The position numbers were made by a program, and so were the translations under genes. Of a stretch of 64,000 nt of DNA, positions 46,899 through 56,930 are shown piece after piece (the stretch's first letter is position 1; every line of letters starts with the position of its first letter). The stretch comes from Haloquadratum walsbyi J07HQW1 (GTDB lineage: Archaea; Halobacteriota; Halobacteria; Halobacteriales; Haloferacaceae). The DNA lies in assembly GCA_000415965.1 (NCBI GenBank), contig KE356560.1:1457862-1521861 (forward strand), given 5' to 3'. The notes under the pieces were generated by a model. It ran no database searches. It saw only the letters and a program-made list of their open reading frames with translations, and had not been told where the DNA came from.

Positions 46899-48257
46899 AT
46901 GGCTAGCACTGAAGCATCACCGACCGTTGCGGAGTATAGCGGACAGGCGAGTTCAGCGAAACTTGTCGAAATCTCACGGTACTTCCTATTTATCGGAATT
47001 GTCGGGTTTGGTGGTCCACTCGTTCATATCGCAATGATGGAAGATGACCTCGTTGGTGAGGACTCTCGCGGCTGGACCGATGAGTCGGTCTTCATGGAGG
47101 GGCTGGCGATCTGCAATATGCTTCCTGGACCGGCGTCAACACAGCTTGGTATCTTTATGGGATGGATCAGAGCTGGCAACTTGGGAGCACTCGTTGCCGG
47201 CTTCTTCTTTATGCTTCCGACGTTCATTCTTGTTTGTTTCTTCTCATGGCTGTACTTCGCCTACCAAGCGCTTCCAGCCGTCGAAGCAGCGTTCTACGGA
47301 ATCAATCCTGTTGTTATCGGACTTATCGTTGGTGCGGCTTATTCAATGGCTCAAAGCGCCCTCGCTGATGGACGACAGCATACCGAGTTCGAGATTGGAT
47401 CTGAGACGTGGTCGATTGACTTTTTATTACTTGCACTTCTCGTGGCTGCGATTATCGCAACGGTGACGCTCAATCCAAACCCTGTGCTTGTATTCATCAT
47501 TGCTGGGCTCATCGCAGTTGTTATGTATCGATCGGAATGGATGCGAGCGAATCGAAATCGAATTGTCACTGCTGGCGTTATGACAGCCATCATCAGTGCG
47601 ATATATTTGCTTCGAGGTCGCGCACTCGACATAGTCGGTCCTCGCGTTCGAACCGCCATCGAAGCAAGCCCACTGTGGGGAGTTATCCTCGTTCTTTGGG
47701 CAAACCCATGGGTGAAATTGTTTTTATTTATGATTTACACGGGATCGTTCATTTACGGCGGTGGTCTTGTTCTGATTCCATTTATCGAGAAATACGTCGT
47801 CAATGAATTTGCGTGGATGACTGCTCGGGAGTTCGTTGACGGTATCGCGATTGGTCAACTGTCGCCCGGACCGGTCGTGATGACGACAGCCTTTGTCGGG
47901 TATAAATTAGTATTAGATATTTCTGGCGGTATCGTGTGGATGGCTATCATAGGAGCGCTGGTTGCAACAATCGGTGCGTTCGGTCCGTCGTTCGTGTTCA
48001 TCACGAGCCTTCTCCCATATTTCGCGCGGATTCGAGAAAATAACATTATCCAGACCGTACTGACCGGGGTCAATGCAGCGGTTGTTGGGGCAATCCTCGG
48101 AGCAACCGTCACGCTCGCCGCGGAGTCGCTTGTCGACATTTTTACTATCATTCTTGCTGTCAGTACGTTCGGGTTGTTCATCCGCGGCACCCACGCAGCA
48201 TATCTCATCCTCGGCGGTGGCGGAATTGGTATGGCGTGGTACTTCCTCGTCCTGTAA
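46899..48257 (+). CDS. chrA: ChrA-family chromate transporter
   Basis: 452 residues made of two homologous membrane halves. The first has FLFIGIVGFGGPLVHIAMME and ICNMLPGPASTQLGIFMG; the second GGGLVLIPFIEKYVVNEFAW and GIAIGQLSPGPVVMTTAFVG. These paired F-G-G and P-G-P motifs define ChrA (CHR family), which exports chromate, probably by proton antiport. In the absence of chromate-linked neighbours the physiological substrate may be another oxyanion. The ATG lies just after GAGGATGG. It is monocistronic. Confidence 0.9.
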   Translation: MASTEASPTVAEYSGQASSAKLVEISRYFLFIGIVGFGGPLVHIAMMEDDLVGEDSRGWTDESVFMEGLAICNMLPGPASTQLGIFMGWIRAGNLGALVAGFFFMLPTFILVCFFSWLYFAYQALPAVEAAFYGINPVVIGLIVGAAYSMAQSALADGRQHTEFEIGSETWSIDFLLLALLVAAIIATVTLNPNPVLVFIIAGLIAVVMYRSEWMRANRNRIVTAGVMTAIISAIYLLRGRALDIVGPRVRTAIEASPLWGVILVLWANPWVKLFLFMIYTGSFIYGGGLVLIPFIEKYVVNEFAWMTAREFVDGIAIGQLSPGPVVMTTAFVGYKLVLDISGGIVWMAIIGALVATIGAFGPSFVFITSLLPYFARIRENNIIQTVLTGVNAAVVGAILGATVTLAAESLVDIFTIILAVSTFGLFIRGTHAAYLILGGGGIGMAWYFLVL

Positions 48258-48329
48258 ACTACCCTCCCTCCCCTCCTTCGCTTACCACATACGGGGGTTC
48301 GAAGGGCTCGGATCTTGAGTGGACTCCCG

Positions 48330-49240
48330 GCAATCAATCGTCAGCAACAGGCTGGTGACTCTTGCCGTTCAATATCCCACCGTTCACACGCACGTCTACT
48401 CGTGCGTCTCCGCTCCTTGAGTTGGGCGAAAACCGGAGTCTGTGTTCCCGCTTTCGGGCATAACCCCAAACAAAACCCCCACCTCCATATTCTTCGCTGC
48501 ATTGTAGTCTGCGGGAGTCGCTCACCGATGTCCATTTCCGTTAGGTCCTCGAATACGATTGCGTCGCATACGTTCTCGACGGCTTCCGTGAGAATCTCGT
48601 TGGCAATCGTGTGGATGTACTGTACTGCTTCCACCACGCTTCTTCACGCTCATCGGGGTGATGGACGGCGATGTGTGCAGTTTGCGTCCTGCGCTGTTGT
48701 ATCTCACAACGCCGCTTTTCGAGCTCACGGCACCAATGGTCGGAGTCATCTCCCTGCTAGAGGCGACCGGTTGAGGGGACGGCGAGACTGGTCACCCCGA
48801 GGTCCATACTATGACTGTTCGATGCTCAGTATCTGCTGAAACCTCGGACATGCTTCCGCGTCGTATTGGCACGTGCTTTCACGGAAATTGTATCCCTCTA
48901 AGAGAACGTGCTGTTCGTAAGGAGTCGAGCCACCCGCCGGAGTTCAAACTCGCACTCGACACGCCCGCTGACGGTCGAGAGGAACACACAATCAAGACGT
49001 TGCGCTTCGCTTGTCCTAAAGTACGCTCCACAACGGGAACTCCGGTTGGCTCACGCGCTTGCTCTGTTTCTACCGTTCGACACACGCTTTCGTGGGTTGG
49101 ACGGCACGTCGGATAGCTTCCTGAGCAAGGCTCACGATGAAATCGGGTCCCTCTCGCAGGTGTGCTGAAAGCGCGTCCTGTGTGGTCAGCTTCGCCGTCA
49201 TACATTCTGTTGAAGTTGCCGTCTCAACAGAACGCGGTGG
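48330..49240 (-). pseudogene. tnpB: tnpB relic with internal deletion
   Basis: The minus strand has MTAKLTTQDALSAHLREG near 49200, then MDLGVTSLAVPSTGRL (48810-48765, RuvC-I Asp present), DSDHWCRELEKRRCEIQQRR, HHPDEREEAWWKQ, and after a frameshift YIHTIANEILTEAVENVCDA and IVFEDLTEMDIGERLP (48590-48520, RuvC-II Glu). It then jumps straight to ADYNAAKNMEVG (48515-48480), skipping the Zn ribbon. So stops, frameshifts and a deletion inactivate it. This is a third tnpB subfamily in the window. Confidence 0.75.
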
Positions 49241-49653
49241 CACGATTCGGACAATGAAGGAACTGTCGAGTGGATTCATAGAGGTCATCGCGCCGCTCAT
49301 CCGGACTGACAGGTTTGATCGACGCAGCTCGACGCACTTCCATATTTCAGATAACTCCCTACTAGGAGTGGAGTGAGAGCCTCAAGGATTTGGGGAGTTA
49401 CTATCCTGTGGTTGCGTTATGCTTTGTCGGGTTCCTCTTGAATATACTCGCTGTTTAAGATCGGAGACTCCATCTTGTATGATACTGACTCAGACACAGC
49501 ATATCACCCGTACAATTACGTGATTTTCTGATTGCTAGTGCTGCAGTCAACAAGGGAGATAGCATATGCACTCGTTATCATGTACTCAGAGTCGTTTTCT
49601 TCTGTCTGGAAGTAACCGCTAACCGCACTGACATCGATATGAGCTACCTCACA
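49241..49653. other. Intergenic gap, nothing recognised
   Basis: About 410 bases between the tnpB relic and the reductase gene. Chance frames only; no motif or repeat was found. Confidence 0.5.
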
Positions 49654-50925
49654 TCAAGATGACCCAGACGCAGTCCGCTCGCCAACGGTGATAGTAAATC
49701 CAATATTGCGAAGTCGCCTCGCTAGTGGCTCTCCAATGCCTGATGCAGGTGTCAGTATCCCACCAGACAGTGATGAGTTGGTCTCATTCCGGAGAAGACA
49801 CATTGCACTCTCGGCAAGCATCCGTGCAGTCGAGCCGTATCCAGGGTCCAACTTCGAGCTGAACTCAGCCTCGACGGTAAATGGACCATCTGTCCCCGTG
49901 CCACGCCCGAGCGCACGGACGGTGAAGTAACCGCTCTCAATCTGTTCCTTCGTCGGTCCGTCTCCCGGGGCAGGGAACACAAATTGCCGGATTCCTGAGC
50001 GAACAGTATCAATAGACATTGCAGTTGTAAAGAGACCAATCCCACCGGCGACGATACTGGCACCGATTGCACCACCAATTCCAGAGCCGGTTGGAATGAC
50101 CTCTGCACAGCGGAACTCCCGACCCCAGGGATATCCGAGAAGTGCATTGCTCCGTCGGAGAACACGTTCATTGATTGGTGCCATCGGAGATGGTGCTGTC
50201 CACACTGACCGTAATTGATCACTCCGTGGGAAGCGCTGTCCGCCTGCGTCAATTCCATCTCGCTCACCTGGTGGTGCAAGTGAGTATGGGTTTCGCAGTG
50301 TCTGTCGAGTCACCGGATCATCGGAAGCAGCGTCAAATAACTCAGCGAAACTCGCGAGCGTTCCACCGCTCACTCCTCCATTTCCTTCCTCAAGATATAT
50401 TCGAACCATCTCACAGTGAGTGTCAAAGTTTTCAATCGCAAATGACTGGACGAGTAATGTCCCGATATCCGCTGGTACAGAGTCGAATCCACAACTGTGG
50501 ATTATCCGCGTGTTAGCGTTGACTGCTGCATCGTGGAATCGATCGACCATCTCTCTCACCCAATTTATTTCACCGGTCAAATCGCAGTATTCGGTTTGCG
50601 TCTCAATACATGCCTCAACTAATGGAGTCCCGTACTTTGTGTATGGACCGACTGTTGTACAGACCACTTTCGTGTCCTGTGTAATCTCATGAAGACTCTC
50701 TGGATCTGTCGCGTCGCCAATGACTATTGGGATACTATCCCACCCTTTGTTCTGCACGGTAAGTTCCGCTGCAATTGACTCAAGACGATCTGTACTTCGC
50801 CCACCGAGAGCCAGTGAAATCGTATCCTGTGTATATTGCTCTGTCAGGTACTCAGACACAAGCTTTCCTGCAAACCCAGTTGCACCCCAGACGACGATAT
50901 CGTACGGTCTCTTTGTCTGTGACAT
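49654..50925 (-). CDS. Saccharopine-dehydrogenase-like / trans-acting enoyl-reductase-like protein
   Basis: 423 residues. N-terminal Rossmann domain: VVWGATGFAGKLVSEYL (about 11-27, GxTGFxG motif), then ALGGRSTDRLESI and VVCTTVGPYTKYGTPLVEAC (about 88-107), CDLTGEINWVREM and SCGFDSVPADIGT, all conserved in the saccharopine dehydrogenase superfamily subgroup that includes mycobacterial trans-acting enoyl reductases and human SCCPDH. A second, membrane-associated segment may be GGAIGASIVAGGIGLF (about 300). In haloarchaea a role in lipid saturation has been suggested for such proteins only by homology; the reaction here is not known. Confidence 0.8.
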   Translation of the reverse strand: MSQTKRPYDIVVWGATGFAGKLVSEYLTEQYTQDTISLALGGRSTDRLESIAAELTVQNKGWDSIPIVIGDATDPESLHEITQDTKVVCTTVGPYTKYGTPLVEACIETQTEYCDLTGEINWVREMVDRFHDAAVNANTRIIHSCGFDSVPADIGTLLVQSFAIENFDTHCEMVRIYLEEGNGGVSGGTLASFAELFDAASDDPVTRQTLRNPYSLAPPGERDGIDAGGQRFPRSDQLRSVWTAPSPMAPINERVLRRSNALLGYPWGREFRCAEVIPTGSGIGGAIGASIVAGGIGLFTTAMSIDTVRSGIRQFVFPAPGDGPTKEQIESGYFTVRALGRGTGTDGPFTVEAEFSSKLDPGYGSTARMLAESAMCLLRNETNSSLSGGILTPASGIGEPLARRLRNIGFTITVGERTASGSS

Positions 50926-50989
50926 ATCAGTTGAATCTGAATTTTATTTGAGCGTCACACAGCTAAGTTACCGGGATTCTGTTTCGACA

Positions 50990-51329
50990 ATCCAAGTAGT
51001 ATCTTACTGTGAACTGCTCCGGGGTCAACCCCTGGACCCTGAACCCGGAGTTTCTTCCCGTGGATTGGTCAGACATACCCGACACATTATCGGTCTGATG
51101 ATCTTCAACGGTGTGGTGGGTCACGGTCGGGTCGTCCACAGACCCCGATACCTGCCGTCGCAACTGCAACTCCCAGTTTTACACCTGCGGGAGTGTGTTG
51201 GAACCAAGCACAGTTCTGTCCTCTTGTGTTCTCAGCCAGTTCTGTGCGACACTGATACCAGCGCCACGGTCAGCATGGTCTTGACCGCAACTGATGTGAC
51301 ACTGAATCCGATACTGCATTCAACGAGCA
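50990..51329 (-). pseudogene. Possible tnpB 3' fragment
   Basis: The minus strand reads CHISCGQDHADRGAGISVAQ (51290-51235), which recalls the terminal Zn ribbon of TnpB (C-x2-C-G then D-x-N/G-A), then RTQEDRTVLGSNT. Stops follow. The motif is short and divergent, so the call is weak. Confidence 0.3.
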
Positions 51330-54134
51330 TTATTCGTGATGCTGCCAGAATCGTGTGATTGCATCCCCAAGATCGGTATATTCGATTGGCGTAAATTCTC
51401 GCTGTTGCTGTGGTGAGAGATACCCACGGAGGTTCGTGCTGTCAGTTGTTCCATACCGCTCATCTGCCAGAATACGAACGCCAGTCTCATTCACACCACG
51501 AATCACACGCCCCACAGATTGTCGAACCCTGCGTGTCGATGGAATCAGCCGAGCCGCCTCCCGACCACCCGTCTCAGTAACTGCTCGCTGATATGCAATC
51601 TCGACTGCATCCATTTCCGAACTCGGCGGAGCCAGTGGCACCCCGATTGACAGACATGTATGAAGCTTTTCACCGTTAAAATCAACACCTTCGGTGATTG
51701 TCCCGCGTAAACTGGTGCAAAGAATTGCACCTCCTGACTCAAAGAACTCAGCTAACAGCTCATCGGTCTCATCAGCTGTACTGGATTTATCGACAAAACA
51801 GGGCTTTTCGATTGACAATGTCCCAAGATATTCAGATACCCAGGCAGCCTCGTCATAACTCGGCATTGCAATAAGAATATTACCGTCTGTCCGTGCCACT
51901 TGTGCAATCACCTTAGCGTACCGCTCGCGAGTATCGGTCATCGCTTGATGATCAGTCTCTCGCTCACCACGATTGGCTTTCGTGAATTTCGGAAGGTCGA
52001 CAACGACAGACAGTCGATTCTCCGGCGAGAAGCGAAGCGGAAATCGGTCGAATGTCGTCGGTCGGGCTTCAACGCCCTCAGTCATTTCATCGGTAATTCC
52101 ATTCATTCGAAGTGTCATCTCATCATCCGTCGATTGTACTTTTGTGTCCAATTCACCAAGCTGTGGCACCGCGTCAATACCAATTGCCTCACGAAATGGC
52201 TCTTTTGGACGGAGAGTTGCGCTCATCAGGACCCCACCACCAAGCTCGGAGAACACTCTTCGTAACTCACGTCTTGGGATACAATTGAATAATCGCAACT
52301 CCGGTGTCCAGTGTTCGACCCATGCTGGAAACTGGTCTGGGAATGACTCCTTTTGCGATGGAATGACACGAGCCTCCGGATGATACACTGCATGTGGAGC
52401 CTGCGCCCACTGTCGAAAGAACGCTCCCACTGCTTGACCCTGTGGTGTTCGATCAAGAATATCATGCTCGGCAAATGCAGCAAAGACATTCTCTAATCGA
52501 TTCATCACCCGTTCTGCGCTTTGCATCACTGATACCGAGAGAGATTCATCTCTCTTGATATCCCTCGTCAGTTGATCACCCCAGCTGAGATTATTCGGAT
52601 CCACTAACGACTCTACCGCTCTGCTTTGTGGTTCTGAGTCCTCGTCACCAAATCGATGTATCAGCCCTACTGCATCAATTGTCTCGCTTGCTTTGATCAA
52701 CCTCCGCTCTGCAACATTTAAGAGCTTCTCGACAGCCCGCAATTCAACGATATCTATGCCGGTTGTGCGCAACGTTGCCCCATCTTCGACAATTTTCTGC
52801 GCTAGTTCTGCATCGTCATGAGAGAGACTGGGTGTCGGGCTGTCGGCAATGTTTCCACTCGCGTATTGACGGGCGATTCGGACATCATTACGAGCTTTCA
52901 TGAGTGTATACAGATCGACTGAGGTCGAAAGATTATCTCGGCTGCGCTCCTCTAGCTGATGTGCTTCATCGACAATGGCAATTGTTCGCTCGTTCAGTAA
53001 CCCTAACTTGCCATCGGTTAAATACCGAGTCTCGGGATCAAGCAGATGATTGTAATTTCCGATAATAACGTCCGCCTGCTGCGCAAGAATGCACATTAAT
53101 TCGTGGGGACAGCATCCATTCGCAATCGTCGCCGCAAACAATGTTTGTTTATCAATAACATGAGATGGAGCGTCCGAGAACGCGACGATTGATTCCTGTA
53201 ATCCTGCGAGTGTTGCCGCATAAAACGGGTCAAATCGACCTTGCAGATCCGATGGTAATTGATTATAATTTGAGTCAACGCGGGTCGAATCGACAATCTC
53301 TGAGGTATGTGGAACGTGTTGTGGATACGGGGTTTCAATACCATCAATCTGTAGTTGTGCGTTGCTTTCCGTATCCCGCGGCTTTAATTGTGCAACGATA
53401 TGTCTAATCGCTTCTGCTCTGTTCGGATCATACTGGTGGGCTTCTTGGGCCTGCACAGCCTCCTCACTCGGGGTGGACCAATCGTACCCAGTCATTGAGT
53501 ATGCTGGGGGACTAAGATCATCCGGCCAGTCAAGCGGAATGTCGCTGTTGAACCGAATAATCTCTCTTGTCGTGGCACGAAGGTCCTGAGTTGCTTCTTG
53601 AGTGTCTGTTTCTGGGAGGTCCGCATTCCTGATTGCCATCATGTCAGCCTGTCCTCGTAAGACAACCGTCCGTATCGGTTCCGTCTCTGCTGGGAGTGTC
53701 GCATTGATACCGCGTAATTCGGCAATGAACTGCTGAAGCTGTTTTTTGACCGGCGTGACAGCCATTACCCGATCATACTCCGGAAAAGCTGTATCTGCCG
53801 GTGAGCGATCGGTTAATTGTTCAGGATTTCGGATTGCATGAACACTCGCTGTTACCGCAGCAAGTGTTTTGCCAGTTCCGCATGCACCCTCTTTTAGATA
53901 ATAGCCGTGGCGCCCAAGAGTATCTAAGAAGGACTCAATTGCAGCTCGTTGATCCTCATAGATTGTCTCATATCGAAAATATGGCTTCCACCCCGCATCA
54001 ATATTCGAGATATCTCGCGTGCGCATCGTTCGACGCGCTGTCACTTCAGTGAACTGACCAGCGTCCGTCACTGGTAACTCCTCAAGTGACCGTGGACGTG
54101 GACATTGATCTGTGGATGAGTCCTGTGAGGACAT
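51330..54134 (-). CDS. Rad3/DinG-type superfamily 2 DNA helicase
   Basis: A 934-residue helicase of the DEAD_2/HELICc2 group. Motif I GACGTGKT (83-90), motif II VDEAHQLEE (about 390), motif III LMSATLRP and motif VI VGRVIRGVNETGVRILADER (about 865-885). Between motifs I and II, where XPD-like enzymes hold four cysteines for a 4Fe-4S cluster, only a compact NGCCPHELMCIL is seen, with no earlier Cys in that stretch, so a cluster is uncertain. It is long compared with XPD (about 730), due to insertions on both sides of the DEAH box. A role in DNA repair or unwinding is expected. Haloarchaea have several members. The start at MSSQDSSTD is clean. Confidence 0.88.
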   Translation of the reverse strand: MSSQDSSTDQCPRPRSLEELPVTDAGQFTEVTARRTMRTRDISNIDAGWKPYFRYETIYEDQRAAIESFLDTLGRHGYYLKEGACGTGKTLAAVTASVHAIRNPEQLTDRSPADTAFPEYDRVMAVTPVKKQLQQFIAELRGINATLPAETEPIRTVVLRGQADMMAIRNADLPETDTQEATQDLRATTREIIRFNSDIPLDWPDDLSPPAYSMTGYDWSTPSEEAVQAQEAHQYDPNRAEAIRHIVAQLKPRDTESNAQLQIDGIETPYPQHVPHTSEIVDSTRVDSNYNQLPSDLQGRFDPFYAATLAGLQESIVAFSDAPSHVIDKQTLFAATIANGCCPHELMCILAQQADVIIGNYNHLLDPETRYLTDGKLGLLNERTIAIVDEAHQLEERSRDNLSTSVDLYTLMKARNDVRIARQYASGNIADSPTPSLSHDDAELAQKIVEDGATLRTTGIDIVELRAVEKLLNVAERRLIKASETIDAVGLIHRFGDEDSEPQSRAVESLVDPNNLSWGDQLTRDIKRDESLSVSVMQSAERVMNRLENVFAAFAEHDILDRTPQGQAVGAFFRQWAQAPHAVYHPEARVIPSQKESFPDQFPAWVEHWTPELRLFNCIPRRELRRVFSELGGGVLMSATLRPKEPFREAIGIDAVPQLGELDTKVQSTDDEMTLRMNGITDEMTEGVEARPTTFDRFPLRFSPENRLSVVVDLPKFTKANRGERETDHQAMTDTRERYAKVIAQVARTDGNILIAMPSYDEAAWVSEYLGTLSIEKPCFVDKSSTADETDELLAEFFESGGAILCTSLRGTITEGVDFNGEKLHTCLSIGVPLAPPSSEMDAVEIAYQRAVTETGGREAARLIPSTRRVRQSVGRVIRGVNETGVRILADERYGTTDSTNLRGYLSPQQQREFTPIEYTDLGDAITRFWQHHE

Positions 54135-55193
54135 GATATGTAGAATACACGTACTGATGGTATTGAACGTTCACACTTGAATCCGATCTGTGGAGATACT
54201 CACTGTCTCTGTCGGGCTTACTTATTATATATTGCGTGGATCATGTCTCTTACTGAAACAGACCGAATACCCCGTTGGAGTCATTCAGACAGCATTGAAA
54301 CCGTGATATTGCTCATTGTCACACACGGCGGAGCTGCTAATCCCGCCCGGCGAAGGTAGTTGGGATATATTGGCGTCTTAATCCGTTTGCTCGTTTTCGA
54401 TGATCCGTCAGAGTGTATGAGCATCATCAATTCAATGTAGTTCTAAACGAAAAGTAAACTTAAATATACGAAAATAACAACAAATATTACCAATCTAAAT
54501 ATATACTATGGTCTCATGGTTTATTGATATTTATTATCGGACTATCCAATAAAGGATAGATAGTAAACATTCACAGTTTCTATCACCAATCAATACTTAC
54601 ATCACTCGGTGGCATTCTCGCGTCGCTGAGAGTGGGTACCGCGAGATTGAATCCAATGGCAGATAATCGAGTCAATAGTATGAATCTCTCCTCTCTTAGC
54701 AATAGCGATAGAGTACGATTACCACTTCCTGGCGTGATTGACGCTGGAGGATCGGCACATTTGCTGTCGCCCAAGTAGATAATACTGATATTGACTCTTG
54801 CCGAAGGGAGCGAAACAGTCCTGTCGGATTTATTTAAAAACGGTAGTACAAGATGAGCAGCATATATTCATTTCCATTGTCGGATAACCGTTTGTGGAAG
54901 GAATCCCTGTGGGTTGGTTCCCAGTCGGCTCTCATGTGGGTGGCTGTTTGTGGACCACACAGAGGACCCACCTGCGTACACTCATCAGTAAGCACGTCTA
55001 TTAATTGGCTGATTCACCCGAACCGGCGTAAGACCAACGGCAACCTACTGCTGAGTTCAACCGTTACAGCACCCCGAATATACTCACATCACATTTCAGA
55101 CACCTGTTTCACCAGTGTAGTCAACAGTGTTGATATTTATGACGAACACGAGTGATATGCGTTATAGATAGTGTAGCGCACTGTAGTGTGTGG
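54135..55193. other. Long intergenic gap, no gene recognised
   Basis: Over 1 kb between two minus-strand genes. AT-rich near 54430-54600. Frames at 54583-54774 (minus) and 54853-55155 (plus) have no domain and unnatural composition. No repeat shared with the rest of the window was noticed. Confidence 0.5.
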
Positions 55194-56690
55194 TCAGTTA
55201 AAATAACGCTCTATGCTAATCGTTTTTTCTGTATAGAACGACACAGCATCCTCACCTTGGGCATGAAGATCGCCGAAGAATGAACCTTTGCGACCACCGA
55301 AGTGGAAGAACCCCATCGGTGCACAGACGCCAACATTGATTCCAATATTCCCAGCGTCGACATCGTAACGATATTTTCGCGCTTCCCCACCACGCTCGGT
55401 ATAAATAGTTGAGGCGTTCCCATACTCGGTACTATTTACCATTTCGATGGCTGTATCAAGATCCTCGGCGTCGGCGAGACACAATACTGGACCGAAAATC
55501 TCGGTTTGAGTAATGTCCATTTCGGTCGTGACGTTCTCAAGAAGGACTGGACCCATGAAGTTTCCATCCGGGTACTCTGAGTGCTCAAAGTCGCGACCAT
55601 CGACAACCAACTCAGCACCCTGTTCAATAGCAGTTTCAATGAGCTCGTTGACGCGGGTATAAGATTCATCAGTGATCAGTGGACCAACGTCAGTCTCCTC
55701 ATTGAGACCAGAGCCAACCGTGAGGTCATCAACCGCAGAGAGCAATCGTTCACGGAGTTCAGCATATACGTCACCGACACCAACGACAACATCATTCGCA
55801 AGACAGCGCTGACCCGCATTCCCATAGACGGATCCAATAACATTAGGAATAGCTTCGTCAAGTTGAGCCGATTCAGTGACAACCGCATAATTCTTTGCAC
55901 CACCCTGAGCTTGCACGCGCTTTCCATGCTCGGCTGCTGTCGTATAAATGTGCTTTGCAATTGGAGTTGAGCCGACAAATGAAATACCCTCAATGTTGTC
56001 ATGCTCAAGCAGCGCATTAACTGTGTCTGCACCCCCATTTACTAAATTGACTACCCCATCAGGGAAGCCTACAGCGTCGACAGCCTCAAAAATAAGTTGT
56101 GAACTAAGTGGTACTTTTTCACTTGGTTTCAGAATAAACGTGTTTCCCGTCGCAACAGCGTATGGTAAGAACCACAGTGGTATCATTGCCGGGAAATTGA
56201 ATGGAGTAATTGCGGCGAACACACCAAGTGGTTGACGAACTGCAGTCTCATCGATTCCGGGGGCAACATCCTCAACCATTCCGCTTTCTTCCCGTGTCAT
56301 ATTGGGAATACCAGCCGCGACTTCGACGTTCTCAATCCCACGACGAATCTCACCACGTGCTTCTGCAAGCGTTTTGCCGTGCTCACGAGAGAGTGCTTGT
56401 GCGATATTTTCCTGATGATCTTCAAGTTCCTGCTTGAGGTCGAATAGATATTGCGATCGTTCGGTAACCGGAGTTTCACGCCAATCCTGGAACGCCTCGC
56501 GTGCTATCCCTATTGTTCTGTCAACGTCGGCTTCAGTTGAATATGTTACCGTCGCAAACGTCTGATTCGTCGCTGGATTAGTAATCTCGTGGACTTCACC
56601 ATCCGGATCAGTCCAGTTACCGACGTAATTCCGTGCTGTATCAGCTATTGCAGTTGTATCTTGACGCGGCTGCTCACTCGACATATGCAT
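55194..56690 (-). CDS. mmsA: Methylmalonate-semialdehyde dehydrogenase (CoA-acylating)
   Basis: 498 residues. The N-terminal YVGNWTDPDGEVHEITNPAT is typical of MMSDH. Catalytic Cys is in GNAGQRCLANDVVV (about 290-303). In this family the usual general-base Glu of other aldehyde dehydrogenases is absent, and the segment reads VQAQGGAKNYAVV, the MMSDH hallmark. The end, FGGRKGSFFGDLHAQGEDAV, is also diagnostic. It converts malonate or methylmalonate semialdehyde with NAD+ and CoA into acetyl- or propionyl-CoA, in valine, thymine or inositol breakdown. ATGs at 56690 and 56684 are both possible. It is divergent from the next dehydrogenase gene. Confidence 0.92.
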   Translation of the reverse strand: MHMSSEQPRQDTTAIADTARNYVGNWTDPDGEVHEITNPATNQTFATVTYSTEADVDRTIGIAREAFQDWRETPVTERSQYLFDLKQELEDHQENIAQALSREHGKTLAEARGEIRRGIENVEVAAGIPNMTREESGMVEDVAPGIDETAVRQPLGVFAAITPFNFPAMIPLWFLPYAVATGNTFILKPSEKVPLSSQLIFEAVDAVGFPDGVVNLVNGGADTVNALLEHDNIEGISFVGSTPIAKHIYTTAAEHGKRVQAQGGAKNYAVVTESAQLDEAIPNVIGSVYGNAGQRCLANDVVVGVGDVYAELRERLLSAVDDLTVGSGLNEETDVGPLITDESYTRVNELIETAIEQGAELVVDGRDFEHSEYPDGNFMGPVLLENVTTEMDITQTEIFGPVLCLADAEDLDTAIEMVNSTEYGNASTIYTERGGEARKYRYDVDAGNIGINVGVCAPMGFFHFGGRKGSFFGDLHAQGEDAVSFYTEKTISIERYFN

Positions 56691-56901
56691 TGATTAATTC
56701 ATTCTTATGTCTAAATGCGTTTCCATCAACCACTTAGAGTGTATAAAGACAAATGAGATATTTACCTGACAGCCATTTTGATAATTCGTGATGTTCGGAT
56801 TCAATCTAGCAACTCAACGAATTGAGTGTCGCTACATTCAAATGCTAGTCTCAAACAACATCAGACTGATACATACCACAAGATTACCCCCTCAAGTTGT
56901 A

Positions 56902-56909
56902 TTTATATA
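56902..56909 (+). promoter_or_regulatory. Putative TATA box for the P5C-type dehydrogenase
   Basis: TTTATATA, centred about 26 bases before an ATG at 56931, favouring that start for a leaderless message over the upstream (56826, 56922) or downstream (56937) ATGs. Confidence 0.45.
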
Positions 56910-56930
56910 CATACAATTATTATGTCATGT

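Noticed and set aside
54583..55155. Frames in the 1-kb gap after the helicase
   Set aside because: They have no domain, start signal or protein-like composition.
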